Below, in pieces: positions 7,116-15,184 of a DNA stretch of 29,988 nt (the first letter of the stretch is position 1; the number at the start of each line of letters is the position of its first letter). The translations under genes and the position numbers were made by a program. Under the pieces are notes generated by a model, which worked only from the letters and a program-made list of their open reading frames with translations, ran no database searches and was not told the origin of the DNA. The stretch is from VGBO01 sp964453335 (GTDB taxonomy: Bacteria; Actinomycetota; Acidimicrobiia; Acidimicrobiales; CAIXPF01), in the NCBI GenBank assembly GCA_964453335.1, contig CAYVOK010000037.1, positions 1 through 29,988 on the forward strand. The letters run 5' to 3'.

Positions 7116-7406
7116 GTGCCTGCGGAGACCCACATCGAGCAAGGACCGATCTCGCGTGCCGAGGTCCTCACGCTCGTGCGTGACCGCCTCGCCGACATCC
7201 TCGAGATCGACGCCGCCGGGATCAACGAGGGGGACTCCTTCAAGGACGACCTCGACGCCGATTCGCTCGCACTCATCGAGCTCGTCGAGGCGATCGAGGA
7301 GGAGCTCGGCGAGCGTTCCGTCGGCTTCCGCATCGAGGACGACGACCTCGAGGACCTGAAGACGGTCCGAGACGCCGTCGACTACGTTGTCGGCCGCGTC
7401 GGCTGA
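7116..7406 (+). CDS. acpP: Acyl carrier protein
   Basis: A 96-residue acidic ACP. The phosphopantetheine attachment serine lies in DDLDADSLALIELV near 48-61 (DSL motif). It carries growing acyl chains in fatty-acid synthesis and feeds PlsX. It is about 15 residues longer than the usual 78-82, with an N-terminal extension (THIEQGPISRAEV) and a slightly extended helix II-III loop (GERSVGFRIEDDDLEDL). The start GTG 7116 has AGGAG five bases upstream. The gene lies between plsX and rnc, as in many bacteria. Confidence 0.93.
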   Translation: MPAETHIEQGPISRAEVLTLVRDRLADILEIDAAGINEGDSFKDDLDADSLALIELVEAIEEELGERSVGFRIEDDDLEDLKTVRDAVDYVVGRVG

Positions 7407-8121
7407 TCCCGCGACCGTCGGCGGTGACCTCGACGGCCTCGCCCGTCGGCTCGGTCACCACTTCGCCGACCGCGAACTGCTCGTCGAGGCTGTCCGGCAC
7501 GGGTCGTGGTGCTCGGAGAACGGTGGTGTGCCGTCGAACGAGCGCCTCGAGTTCCTCGGTGACGCCGTGTTGGGGCTCGCGGTCGCAGACCACGCCTTCA
7601 GCGCCCGGCCCGTCCGTTCGGAGGGCGCACTCGCGAAGATCAGGGCGTCGGTCGTGAACGCGACCGCGCTCGCCGAGCTCGCCGCCGAACTCGGGATCGG
7701 GGAGCACCTGCTCCTCGGTCGGGGGGAGGACGCGGCCGGAGGCCGGCAGAGGCCGTCGATCCTCGCCGACACCCTCGAGGCGCTGCTCGGTGCGATCTAC
7801 CTCGACGGCGGGTGGGAGGCGGCACGGCGGGTCGTGGTCGACCTGTTCGACGACCGGATCGCCGCAGCGGCCTCCTCGCCGGGCATCGCCGACCACAAGA
7901 CACGGTTGCAGGAGATCGCCGCCCGACGGTTCGGGGCCACGGTCGACTACGAGGTCACCGACGAGGGACCCGATCACGCCAAGACGTTCCGGGCGGTGGT
8001 CCGGGTCGGCGACGAGGTCACCGGTACCGGCACCGGTCGGACGAAGAAGCAGGCGCAACAGGCTGCGGCCGGTGAGGCGTGGCATCGTCTCGTCGGTCGG
8101 GAAGGGGACGACGATGCTTGA
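7387..8121 (+). CDS. rnc: Ribonuclease III
   Basis: A 244-residue double-strand-specific endoribonuclease that processes rRNA precursors. The catalytic signature NERLEFLGDAVLGL lies near 51-64 (acidic residues E55 and D59) and the second metal-binding pair is in LADTLEALLGAIYLDGG near 126-142 (D128, E131). A C-terminal dsRNA-binding domain begins near DHKTRLQEIA (about 165) and ends with GTGTGRTKKQAQQAAAGEA. The only conventional start upstream of the fold is TTG 7387, which overlaps acpP by 20 nt. The start is therefore less certain than the identity. It is followed by the Fpg-like gene with overlapping stop and start. Confidence 0.93.
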   Translation: MSAASADPATVGGDLDGLARRLGHHFADRELLVEAVRHGSWCSENGGVPSNERLEFLGDAVLGLAVADHAFSARPVRSEGALAKIRASVVNATALAELAAELGIGEHLLLGRGEDAAGGRQRPSILADTLEALLGAIYLDGGWEAARRVVVDLFDDRIAAAASSPGIADHKTRLQEIAARRFGATVDYEVTDEGPDHAKTFRAVVRVGDEVTGTGTGRTKKQAQQAAAGEAWHRLVGREGDDDA

Positions 8122-8926
8122 GCTGCCCGAACTGGAACTGCTGCGCCGGGAGCTCGACCGTGAGGTCGCCGGGCGGAAGATCAAGTCGATCGCGGTGGGC
8201 GAGAAGGGCGCGCTCGGCACCGGTACGGGTCCGGCCGCGGTCGCGTCGCTCGAGGGGGCGAAGGCCACGTCGGTGGTGCGACGTCCCGGTGTGCTCGCGA
8301 TGGGGACCGACGCCGGGAAGCGACTCGTGTTCGAGTTGCGGGGTGCGTCGCCGTTCCGCCGCACGAAGGGCGACGAACCGACCGCGTTCGTCGTGACGTT
8401 CACCCAGGGTGCGCCCCTGCGGGTGCTGAAGGGCACCGTGAAGGCGACGGTGGTGGCCGACGACGCGTTCGACGCAGCGTTTCCCGCACCGTCCGGTCTC
8501 GACCTCGTCGAGGGTGCGGTGTCCTGGATGGTGTTCGCCCGGGCGCTCGTCGGGCGCGGTGGTTCGTTGCGGGCGTTGCTCCTCGACGACACCGTCATCG
8601 CCGGGCTCGGGCCGATCTACACGGATGAGATCCTCTGGCACGCCGGCCTGCGGCCCGACCGGAACGTCGACCAGTTCGGCACCCAGGAACTGCGCCGGTT
8701 GTCGCGTGCGGTCGCCGAGGTGCTGCACGAGGCGATGAAGTCGGGTGGCAGTTCCACCGCCGCCTACGGGTTCACCGATCTGTCCGGCAAGAACGGTGGG
8801 TACACCGAGCAACTCGAGGTCGTGGGCCGGGTCGGCAAGCCGTGCCGCCGTTGCCGGCGGGGCACGGTCGCTACGACGAAGATCGACGGCAAGCAGGCGA
8901 CGGTGTGCCCGGAGTGCCAGGTCTGA
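8114..8926 (+). CDS. Fpg/Nei-family protein lacking the catalytic N-terminal proline
   Basis: A 270-residue member of the formamidopyrimidine-DNA glycosylase fold. Family features seen: the N-terminal ELPELELLRREL, the helix-two-turn-helix region GLGPIYTDEILWHAGLRP near 164-181, and a C-terminal zinc finger with Cys at 244, 247, 265 and 268. Features missing: classic Fpg begins MPELPE with Pro2 as the Schiff-base nucleophile, whereas this begins MLELPE with Leu at that place. The Asn of the GxGNIY motif is Pro167, the PRRFG loop is not recognisable, and the zinc-finger arginine is not conserved. ATG 8114 has AAGGGG upstream and no alternative start would restore the proline. It overlaps the rnc stop, the position of fpg in mycobacteria. 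Base-excision activity by the usual mechanism is doubtful; it could be a non-catalytic binder or use another nucleophile. Confidence 0.85.
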   Translation: MLELPELELLRRELDREVAGRKIKSIAVGEKGALGTGTGPAAVASLEGAKATSVVRRPGVLAMGTDAGKRLVFELRGASPFRRTKGDEPTAFVVTFTQGAPLRVLKGTVKATVVADDAFDAAFPAPSGLDLVEGAVSWMVFARALVGRGGSLRALLLDDTVIAGLGPIYTDEILWHAGLRPDRNVDQFGTQELRRLSRAVAEVLHEAMKSGGSSTAAYGFTDLSGKNGGYTEQLEVVGRVGKPCRRCRRGTVATTKIDGKQATVCPECQV

Positions 8927-8944
8927 GCGGTCCGGCCGCCCCGG

Positions 8945-9673
8945 TCAGTAGCTGAGCAGTTCGGGGTCCACCTCGGTGAGGTGGTGGGTCTCGTTCAGGC
9001 TGCCGAGCGCCCGCACGGTCGACCGGGCGCGCACGCGCTGCACCGACGCGTGCGCCGGTCGGAAGAACATCGCCGTCTCGAGGCCCAGGATCTCGCCGAC
9101 GTAGGCGTTGATGACCCCGCCGTGGCATGCGATGACGACCCGCTTGCCGGCGTGCAACGACGCGATCCCCTCGATTGCGTTGACCGTCCGGTGGCGGAAC
9201 TCGTCGTACCGTTCGGTCCCGGGATACACGTCCCAGGTGCGGTGGCGCAGCCAGCGTTCCCGGGCCCCGCGGAGCGTGATCTCACCGAGGACCTCCATCG
9301 GCGTGCGGTCCTGGGGCAGGTCCCGGAACGTCTCGATCTCCCGCAGCTCCTCCACGACCTGCACGTCGAGCCCGTGGTGCCCGGCGATCGCCCGACCGGT
9401 GTCGTGCGCCCGCGCCAGATGGGAGCTGTAGACGACGTCGACGTGTTCGGTCGAGAGCGCCCGTCCGACGGCCTCCGCCTGCCGTCGGCCGAGGGCCGAG
9501 AGGGGCGGGTCGACCCACTCGGCGATGCGTGCGCCGGCCGGATCCGGGACGTCCTGCTGACCATGCCGGACGAGGATCACCTCGGTGACGTCGTCGTGCC
9601 GGGTGAGGAACGCCCGGTCGAGCGGCGACAGCGGCGGGACGGGGACGTCGTTCGATGGGTTCGCACCGGTCAT
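8945..9673 (-). CDS. Histidine phosphatase (phosphoglycerate-mutase-like) family protein
   Basis: A 242-residue branch-1 histidine phosphatase. The catalytic LVRHGQ lies near 34-39 (His37), YSSHLARAHDT near 82-92 carries the phosphate-pocket arginine, the acid region is EELREIETF near 108-116, and the second histidine is in ACHGGVINAY near 182-191. Substrate cannot be told from sequence: the family includes sugar-phosphate phosphatases, cobalamin and nucleotide-linked phosphatases, and SixA-like enzymes. The 30-residue N-terminal extension before the fold is unremarkable. It is convergent with the Fpg-like gene (18 nt apart) and divergent from smc. Confidence 0.88.
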   Translation of the reverse strand: MTGANPSNDVPVPPLSPLDRAFLTRHDDVTEVILVRHGQQDVPDPAGARIAEWVDPPLSALGRRQAEAVGRALSTEHVDVVYSSHLARAHDTGRAIAGHHGLDVQVVEELREIETFRDLPQDRTPMEVLGEITLRGARERWLRHRTWDVYPGTERYDEFRHRTVNAIEGIASLHAGKRVVIACHGGVINAYVGEILGLETAMFFRPAHASVQRVRARSTVRALGSLNETHHLTEVDPELLSY

Positions 9674-9711
9674 GGTCCGCCCAGCATGCCCGACGGCACG
9701 TCGGGGGGTTG

Positions 9712-9729
9712 CACCGACCGCACCGACCG
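9712..9729 (+). repeat. Tandem 9-bp repeat upstream of smc
   Basis: CACCGACCG occurs twice head to tail. It lies just upstream of the candidate -10 (9736-9741), where a -35 would fall, so it could be a regulator site or slippage-derived repeat. Confidence 0.4.
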
Positions 9730-9735
9730 GTGGGA

Positions 9736-9741
9736 TAGGTT
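9736..9741 (+). promoter_or_regulatory. Probable -10 element of smc
   Basis: TAGGTT, 18 nt before ATG 9760, giving a leader of about 11 nt without a clear Shine-Dalgarno. Confidence 0.45.
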
Positions 9742-9759
9742 CGCCCCCGGTATCCGCCC

Positions 9760-12700
9760 ATGCACCTGAAGACGCTCACCATCCGGGGCTTCAAGTCCTT
9801 CGCCGACAAGGCCGTGCTCGATCTCGAGCCCGGCATCACCGTCGTCGTCGGCCCGAACGGGTCGGGGAAGTCGAACGTCGTCGACGCGATCGCCTGGGTG
9901 CTCGGCGCGCAGGCGCCGTCGACGGTGCGCTCGCAGCGGATGGACGACGTGATCTTCGCCGGGACGGCGGCGCGTCCGGCGCTCGGTCGTGCGGAGGTGT
10001 CCCTCACGATCGACAACAGCGACGGCGTGCTGCCCGTCGAGTTCACCGAGGTCACCGTCACCCGCACGCTGTTCCGGTCGGGTGACTCGGAGTACTCCAT
10101 CAACGGCGTGCCGTGCCGACTGCTCGACGTGCAGGAGCTGCTCTCCGACGCCGGTGTCGGCCGCAACCAGCACGTCATCGTGTCGCAGGGGCAGATCGAC
10201 GCGATCCTCAACGCCCGGCCCGAGGAACGGCGGGCGATCATCGAGGAGGCGGCCGGGATCCTCAAGTACCGCCGCCGCCGGGAACGTGCCGAGCGACGGT
10301 TGGCGTCGACGGAGGCCGATCTGCAGCGCGTCGCCGATCTGCTCCGCGAGATCCGCAGGCAGCTCCGGCCGCTCGAACAGCAGGCCGAGGCCGCACGGCG
10401 CCATGGCGCGCTCGCGGAGGAACTCGCCACGCTGCAACGGGCGGCGGCCGGTCAGGAGCTCGCGGCGTTGCGGGCCCGCCTCGACGCGGTCACGAACCGT
10501 CAGGCCGATCTGCAGCGACGGCGCGACGACACGACGCGTGAGCTCGCGTCGCTCGACGCGGCGGTGCTCGCCGCCGAGTCCGAGTTGCGCGCCCACGGGA
10601 TCCGGCCCGTCGGCGACCTGATCGCACGGTTCGAGACGGCACGCGAACGGGGCCGTGGGCTCGCAGCGCTCGCCGGTGAACGCCGGCGTGGGCTCGAACG
10701 GCTGCTCGCGGAGCGTGCGGGGACGGAGGCCGTCACCGAGCTCGAGGAGCAGGAGCGTCGGGCGCTCGCCGACCTCGCCGAGCTCGCCGACGACCTCGGA
10801 CGGCTCGTCCCCGAGCGGGACGGCGCCGCAGCGGCCGAGGCGACCCTCGCCGAGGAACGCGCTGCGTTCGCCCGGCCCGAGGGCGAGGGCCCCGACCCGC
10901 TCGTCGCCCAGGGGGTCGAGGTGCGCCGGGAACTGACCGGTCTGCGGGCGGCGGTCGAGCGCACGACCGGTGAGCTCGGCCGGCTCGAGGACCGACGTCT
11001 CGGTCTCGTGCGTCGACGCGACGCCGCGCAGGACGAGGTGCGTCGCCACGACGCGACCCTCGCCGGTGCCGACCGCGGTGCCGCTGATCTCGAGACTGCG
11101 CTCGGTGCGGCCGACACGGCGCTGCGGGCGGCGGGTGACGAGGCGGATGCTGCGGCCGAGGCGCTGCGCGAGGCCGAGGCCACCGCCCGTGCCGCCCGGG
11201 CCCGAGCCGATGCGCTCGCCCAGACGCTCGACGCCGCACGCGCCCGTGCCGGGGCGACCCGACTCGACGGGATCGACGGTGTGGTGGGCACCCTCCTCGA
11301 CGCGGTCGAGGTCGACCCGGGCTGGGAGGCGGCGTTCGAGGCCGCGGTCGGTGAGGCCGTCGGTGCGATCGTGGTCCGCACGCCCGACGTCGCACGACGG
11401 GGACTCGAACGCCTCGTCGTCGACGGTGGTGCTGTGCTCCCGCCGACCGGCGGCGGTGGCGTCGACCCGATCGACGCGAGCGTCGCCGATCTCGCGGTGC
11501 GTCGCCACGTGCGCGCCCGGACCCCCGAGGTCGAGGCGGTGCTCGACCGTCTCCTCGCCGGGGCGGTGCGGGTCGCTGGCGGCTGGGAGGACGCGCTCGC
11601 GCTCGCCTCGCGGCGCGGCGACCTCGTCGTGGTCACCGACGCGGGTGACCGGTTCGCGCCCACCGGTTGGCGGGTGGGCACCCGGGTCGCCGGGGTCACC
11701 GCGGCGCTCGTCGAGGACGCGGAACGCACCGCCGTGCGCACGGCCGAACTGGTCGCCCCCGCCCGGGACCGTCTGACCGCCGCCCGCGCCGCGCACGACG
11801 CCGCCCGCACCGCGCAACGGGAGGCGGCGCGTGCGGCCGACGACCACGGTGCTGCGGTCCGCTATGCCCGGGAGGCGCTCGAGCGGGCGACCCGTGCGCT
11901 CGGCGACGTGGCCGGCGAACTCGAGGAGCTCGGCGGCCAGGCCGCATCGCTCACCGAGCGACTCGAACGCGACAACCGGCGCATCGCCGAACTCGACGCC
12001 CGGCTCCCGGCGTTGACGGCGGCGGAGGCCGACGAGGCCGCCCGGGCGCGTGCCCGCGCCGAGGCGCAGGCGGATCTCGACGCACGCTGGACGGAGGCGG
12101 GTCGACGGCGGCGCGAGCTCGAGGTCGAGGTCGCCGCCCGCACCCAGCGCCGTGCGGCGCTCGCCGACCGGGCGGACGACCTGCGTCGCCGGGTCGCCGC
12201 GGCACGCGCGGCCTCTGCGTCGCTCGAGGCGGAGCGTGGTCGGGCCGTGCGTGGCGTCGCCGTGCTCGCCGCCCTCGCGGATCGCATCGACGTGGTGCAG
12301 GGGCGGATCGGTGCGCAGCTCGACGCGCTCGGTGAGGAGCGTCGACGTCAGTCGGAGGCGAGCCGGGAGATCGGCGCCCGCCTCGACGACCTGCGGCGGC
12401 GACGGGTCGAGGCGGAGCGGACGCTCGCCACGACGAACGAGCTCGCCGCACGGGCCGAGATCGAACTGGCCGAGCTCGCCGTGCGGCTCGAGGCGTTGTG
12501 CGACCGCATCCGCCGCGAGCTCGACTGTGAGCCCGACGCCACGCTCGACGCCCCGGCTCCCGAACTCCCCGAGGGGATGACGGCGGCGACCCGCGCCCGC
12601 GAGCTCGAACGCGACCTCCGCTTGCTCGGCCCGGTGAACCCGCTCGCCGTCACCGAGCACGCCACGCTCGCCGAACGGCACACGCTCATCGAGACCCAGC

Positions 12701-13224
12701 TCGAGGACGTGCGGGCGTCGCGCCGTGAGCTGCAGAAGGTCGTCCGGGCGATCGACGAGGAGATCACCCGCACCTTCGCCGCGGCGTTCGCCGACGTGTC
12801 GGGGCACTTCGAGTCGCTGTTCGCCACGCTGTTCCCCGGTGGCAGCGGCACATTGCGTCTGACCGAACCGGACGATCTGCTGCGCACCGGGGTCGACGTC
12901 GAGGCGAAGCCGTCGGGCAAGAACGTGCGCAAGCTGTCGTTGCTCTCCGGTGGTGAGCGGTCGCTGACCGCACTCGGTCTGCTCTTCGCCATCTTCCGCA
13001 GCCGGCCGTCGCCGTTCTACGTGATGGACGAGGTCGAGGCCGCGCTCGACGACGTCAACCTGCGACGGTTCCTCGACCTCGTCGAGGAGTTCCGTTCGGA
13101 GGCCCAGCTGATCATCGTCAGCCACCAGAAGCGGACGATGGAGGTCGCCGACAACCTGTACGGCGTGACGATGCGGACCGGCGAGAGTTCGCGGGTCGTG
13201 TCGGAACGGCTCCGCTCGGCGTAG
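9760..13224 (+). CDS. smc: Chromosome segregation protein SMC
   Basis: A 1154-residue SMC ATPase, the core of the condensin-like complex that organises and segregates newly replicated chromosomes with ScpA and ScpB (not encoded here). It has an N-terminal head with Walker A GPNGSGKS at 31-38 and a Q-loop region VSQGQID near 145-151. A long coiled coil rich in Ala, Arg and Glu follows, then a hinge around 500-650 including DGIDGVVGTLLDAVEV. The second coiled coil leads to the C-terminal head with signature LSGGERSLTAL near 1064-1074, Walker B FYVMDEVEAALDD near 1086-1098 and the D/H-loop IIVSHQKRTM near 1118-1127. Length is normal. In actinobacteria smc usually lies just before ftsY; here five genes separate them. 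Confidence 0.97.
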   Translation: MHLKTLTIRGFKSFADKAVLDLEPGITVVVGPNGSGKSNVVDAIAWVLGAQAPSTVRSQRMDDVIFAGTAARPALGRAEVSLTIDNSDGVLPVEFTEVTVTRTLFRSGDSEYSINGVPCRLLDVQELLSDAGVGRNQHVIVSQGQIDAILNARPEERRAIIEEAAGILKYRRRRERAERRLASTEADLQRVADLLREIRRQLRPLEQQAEAARRHGALAEELATLQRAAAGQELAALRARLDAVTNRQADLQRRRDDTTRELASLDAAVLAAESELRAHGIRPVGDLIARFETARERGRGLAALAGERRRGLERLLAERAGTEAVTELEEQERRALADLAELADDLGRLVPERDGAAAAEATLAEERAAFARPEGEGPDPLVAQGVEVRRELTGLRAAVERTTGELGRLEDRRLGLVRRRDAAQDEVRRHDATLAGADRGAADLETALGAADTALRAAGDEADAAAEALREAEATARAARARADALAQTLDAARARAGATRLDGIDGVVGTLLDAVEVDPGWEAAFEAAVGEAVGAIVVRTPDVARRGLERLVVDGGAVLPPTGGGGVDPIDASVADLAVRRHVRARTPEVEAVLDRLLAGAVRVAGGWEDALALASRRGDLVVVTDAGDRFAPTGWRVGTRVAGVTAALVEDAERTAVRTAELVAPARDRLTAARAAHDAARTAQREAARAADDHGAAVRYAREALERATRALGDVAGELEELGGQAASLTERLERDNRRIAELDARLPALTAAEADEAARARARAEAQADLDARWTEAGRRRRELEVEVAARTQRRAALADRADDLRRRVAAARAASASLEAERGRAVRGVAVLAALADRIDVVQGRIGAQLDALGEERRRQSEASREIGARLDDLRRRRVEAERTLATTNELAARAEIELAELAVRLEALCDRIRRELDCEPDATLDAPAPELPEGMTAATRARELERDLRLLGPVNPLAVTEHATLAERHTLIETQLEDVRASRRELQKVVRAIDEEITRTFAAAFADVSGHFESLFATLFPGGSGTLRLTEPDDLLRTGVDVEAKPSGKNVRKLSLLSGGERSLTALGLLFAIFRSRPSPFYVMDEVEAALDDVNLRRFLDLVEEFRSEAQLIIVSHQKRTMEVADNLYGVTMRTGESSRVVSERLRSA

Positions 13225-13236
13225 CCGGCACCGCTC

Positions 13237-13248
13237 CGTCGGCCGACG
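13237..13248. repeat. Short perfect palindrome in the smc to response-regulator gap
   Basis: CGTCGGCCGACG, 12 nt, in the 47-nt intergenic region. It could be an autoregulatory half of an OmpR-family operator or simply a GC palindrome; OmpR-type regulators more often bind direct repeats. Confidence 0.25.
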
Positions 13249-13271
13249 TCGACGGGCCAGACTGGTCGGGC

Positions 13272-13946
13272 ATGCGCCTGCTGGTCGTCGACGACGAGAT
13301 CCCCCTCGCCACCGCCGTCGCCCGCGGTCTGCGCCGTGCGGGGTACGCCGTCGACGTGTGCCACGACGGGGCGACCGCCGTCGAGCGGCTCGCCGAGGTG
13401 GACTACGACCTCGTGTGCCTGGACCGCACGATGCCGGGGATGGACGGACTCGACGTGTGCCGGCACATCCGGCGGACGGCGGCCCCCGGACCCCGGGTGC
13501 TGCTGCTCACCGCCCGGGACTCCGTCGAGGACCGGGTCGACGGTCTCGACGCCGGTGCCGACGACTACCTGGTGAAACCGTTCGCGTTCGCAGAGCTCGA
13601 CGCCCGCATCCGGAACCTGCTGCGTCGCGACCGTCCCCAGCACGACGCGGTCCTCGAGGTCGGCGACGTACGGGCGGACGAGGCGCGCCGGACCGCGTTC
13701 CGGGGGGAACGCGCCCTCGAGCTCACGACGAAGGAGTTCGCGCTGCTGCGGTACTTCCTGCTGCACCCGGGGGAGGTGCTCTCCCAGGAGCGGCTCCTCG
13801 ACCACGTGTGGGACCACGCCGCCGACCCGTTCTCGAACACGGTGCGGGTCACGGTGGGCACGCTGCGGCGGAAGCTCGCCGCCGGGGGTGAGCCCCCGGT
13901 GATCGAGACCGTCGTCGGCGCCGGCTACCGGATGGTCGAGCCGTGA
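13272..13946 (+). CDS. OmpR/PhoB-family response regulator
   Basis: A 224-residue two-component response regulator. In the receiver domain (1-115) the acidic pocket is D7-D8, the phosphoacceptor is Asp51 in CLDRTMPGMDG, the switch threonine is T80 and the conserved lysine is K102 in VKPFAF. In the C-terminal winged-helix DNA-binding domain (about 127-224), ELTTKEFALLRYFLLHPGEV and a tail GAGYRMVEP are typical of the PhoB/MprA group. The next gene, its kinase, overlaps the stop by 4 nt (GTGA). The target regulon is unknown; it may include the coupled AhpD-like gene. Confidence 0.94.
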   Translation: MRLLVVDDEIPLATAVARGLRRAGYAVDVCHDGATAVERLAEVDYDLVCLDRTMPGMDGLDVCRHIRRTAAPGPRVLLLTARDSVEDRVDGLDAGADDYLVKPFAFAELDARIRNLLRRDRPQHDAVLEVGDVRADEARRTAFRGERALELTTKEFALLRYFLLHPGEVLSQERLLDHVWDHAADPFSNTVRVTVGTLRRKLAAGGEPPVIETVVGAGYRMVEP

Positions 13947-15184
13947 GACGTTCGGCGTCGATCCGGCTGCGGCTCTCGCTGCTGTACTCCGGCGTCGTGT
14001 TCGGGCTCGGGGCCGTGCTCGTCGCGCTCGTGTACGTCGGACTCAGCCGGTCGCTCGACTCCCAGCCGGTGACGGAGACCCAGGTCCGCACGATGGAGGG
14101 CGACCCGTCGTGTCTGCAGATCGGCGGGGTGATCCTGTGCGAGCGGAACGTGGAGACCCGTGAGGTCACCGTCGTCGACGAGCTGAAGGTCGTCGAGAAG
14201 GCGACCAACCAGCGCGCGCTCGAACGGTTCCGCACCGTGGCGTTCGGCGGCCTCGGCGGCCTGTTCGTCGTGAGTCTCGTCGTCGGATGGGTGCTCGCCG
14301 GTCGGTTCCTCGCCCCCGTCGGTCGGATCACCGGCGTGGCCCGGTCCATCGGCGAGACCGACCTGTCGCGCCGGATCCGACTCGAGGGTCCCGACGACGA
14401 GCTCAAGCGGCTCGCCGACACCTTCGACGCGATGCTCGCCCGGGTCGAGGGGGCGTTCGAGGCGCAGCGGTCCTTCATCCACGAGGCGTCCCACGAGCTG
14501 CGGAACCCGCTCGCCGTGATGCGCACGAACGTCGAGGTGGCACTCGCCGACCCCGACGCCACCCCGGAGGAGCTGCGCGACGCCCTCGTCGTCGCCGGGC
14601 GTTCGGCCGAGCGCATGGGCGTGCTCGTCGACGACCTGCTCACCTACGCCCGGCGGTCCACACCCGACGACCAGCTCGCCCCCGTCGATCTCGGCGGCGT
14701 CGTCACCGAGACGGTGGAAGGGTTCCGTGCCGCCGCGACGGCACGCGACCTGCGTCTCGTCGCCGCGGTCGACGGCCCGTTGCCCGTCGCCGGTGACGCC
14801 GGCCGCCTCACGCAGGCGCTCGCGAACCTGGTCGCGAACGCGGTGCGGCTCGCACCCGAGGGGACGACGGTGACGGTGGCGTGCGGCCGGGCCGACGCGT
14901 CCGGTGCCCCGGCGGCGGACGGGCCGTGGGCGTGGATGACCGTGACGGACGAGGGGCCGGGCATCGACGTGGGGGAGCAGCGGCGGGTCTTCGAGCGGTT
15001 CCACCGACTGCCGACCGGGGCCGACGACGACGCGGCGCGCTCCGGTCTCGGGCTCACGATCGTCCGCCGGATCGCGCTCGCGCACGGCGGTTCGGTGGGT
15101 CTGCGGTCGACACCGGCGGTCGGCTCCACGTTCTCGATCTGGCTTCCCGCGCTCCACGGCCAGGACGTAGGGTCCCCGCCATGA
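13943..15184 (+). CDS. Sensor histidine kinase (HAMP, HisKA, HATPase_c)
   Basis: A 413-residue membrane kinase, partner of the preceding regulator. TM1 is about 12-33, the extracytoplasmic sensor about 35-97, TM2 about 98-119, and the HAMP linker runs to about 170. The phosphoacceptor is His184 in EASHELRNPLAVM. The ATPase domain has an N-box in LANLVANAVRLAP (about 293-305), G1 DEGPGID (about 334-340) and G2 GLGLTIVRR (about 368-376). The sensor is small and has two cysteines, 57 and 66, flanking a hydrophobic turn, which could form a disulfide outside the cell and act as a redox or envelope sensor (inference). GTG 13943 overlaps the regulator stop. Its own stop overlaps the ATG of the AhpD-like gene. 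Confidence 0.94.
   Translation: MRRSASIRLRLSLLYSGVVFGLGAVLVALVYVGLSRSLDSQPVTETQVRTMEGDPSCLQIGGVILCERNVETREVTVVDELKVVEKATNQRALERFRTVAFGGLGGLFVVSLVVGWVLAGRFLAPVGRITGVARSIGETDLSRRIRLEGPDDELKRLADTFDAMLARVEGAFEAQRSFIHEASHELRNPLAVMRTNVEVALADPDATPEELRDALVVAGRSAERMGVLVDDLLTYARRSTPDDQLAPVDLGGVVTETVEGFRAAATARDLRLVAAVDGPLPVAGDAGRLTQALANLVANAVRLAPEGTTVTVACGRADASGAPAADGPWAWMTVTDEGPGIDVGEQRRVFERFHRLPTGADDDAARSGLGLTIVRRIALAHGGSVGLRSTPAVGSTFSIWLPALHGQDVGSPP
15168..15173 (+). promoter_or_regulatory. -10 element, leaderless promoter of the AhpD-like gene
   Basis: TAGGGT inside the last codons of the kinase gene, 7 nt before ATG 15181. It could give the downstream gene an independent transcript in addition to the operon message. 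Confidence 0.45.

Noticed and set aside
9670..13125. A very long open frame (about 1150 codons) on the minus strand opposite smc
   Set aside because: Shadow of the smc codon pattern in high-GC DNA; the product has no domain, is a low-complexity Arg/Gly/Glu/Leu mix, and smc is unequivocal.
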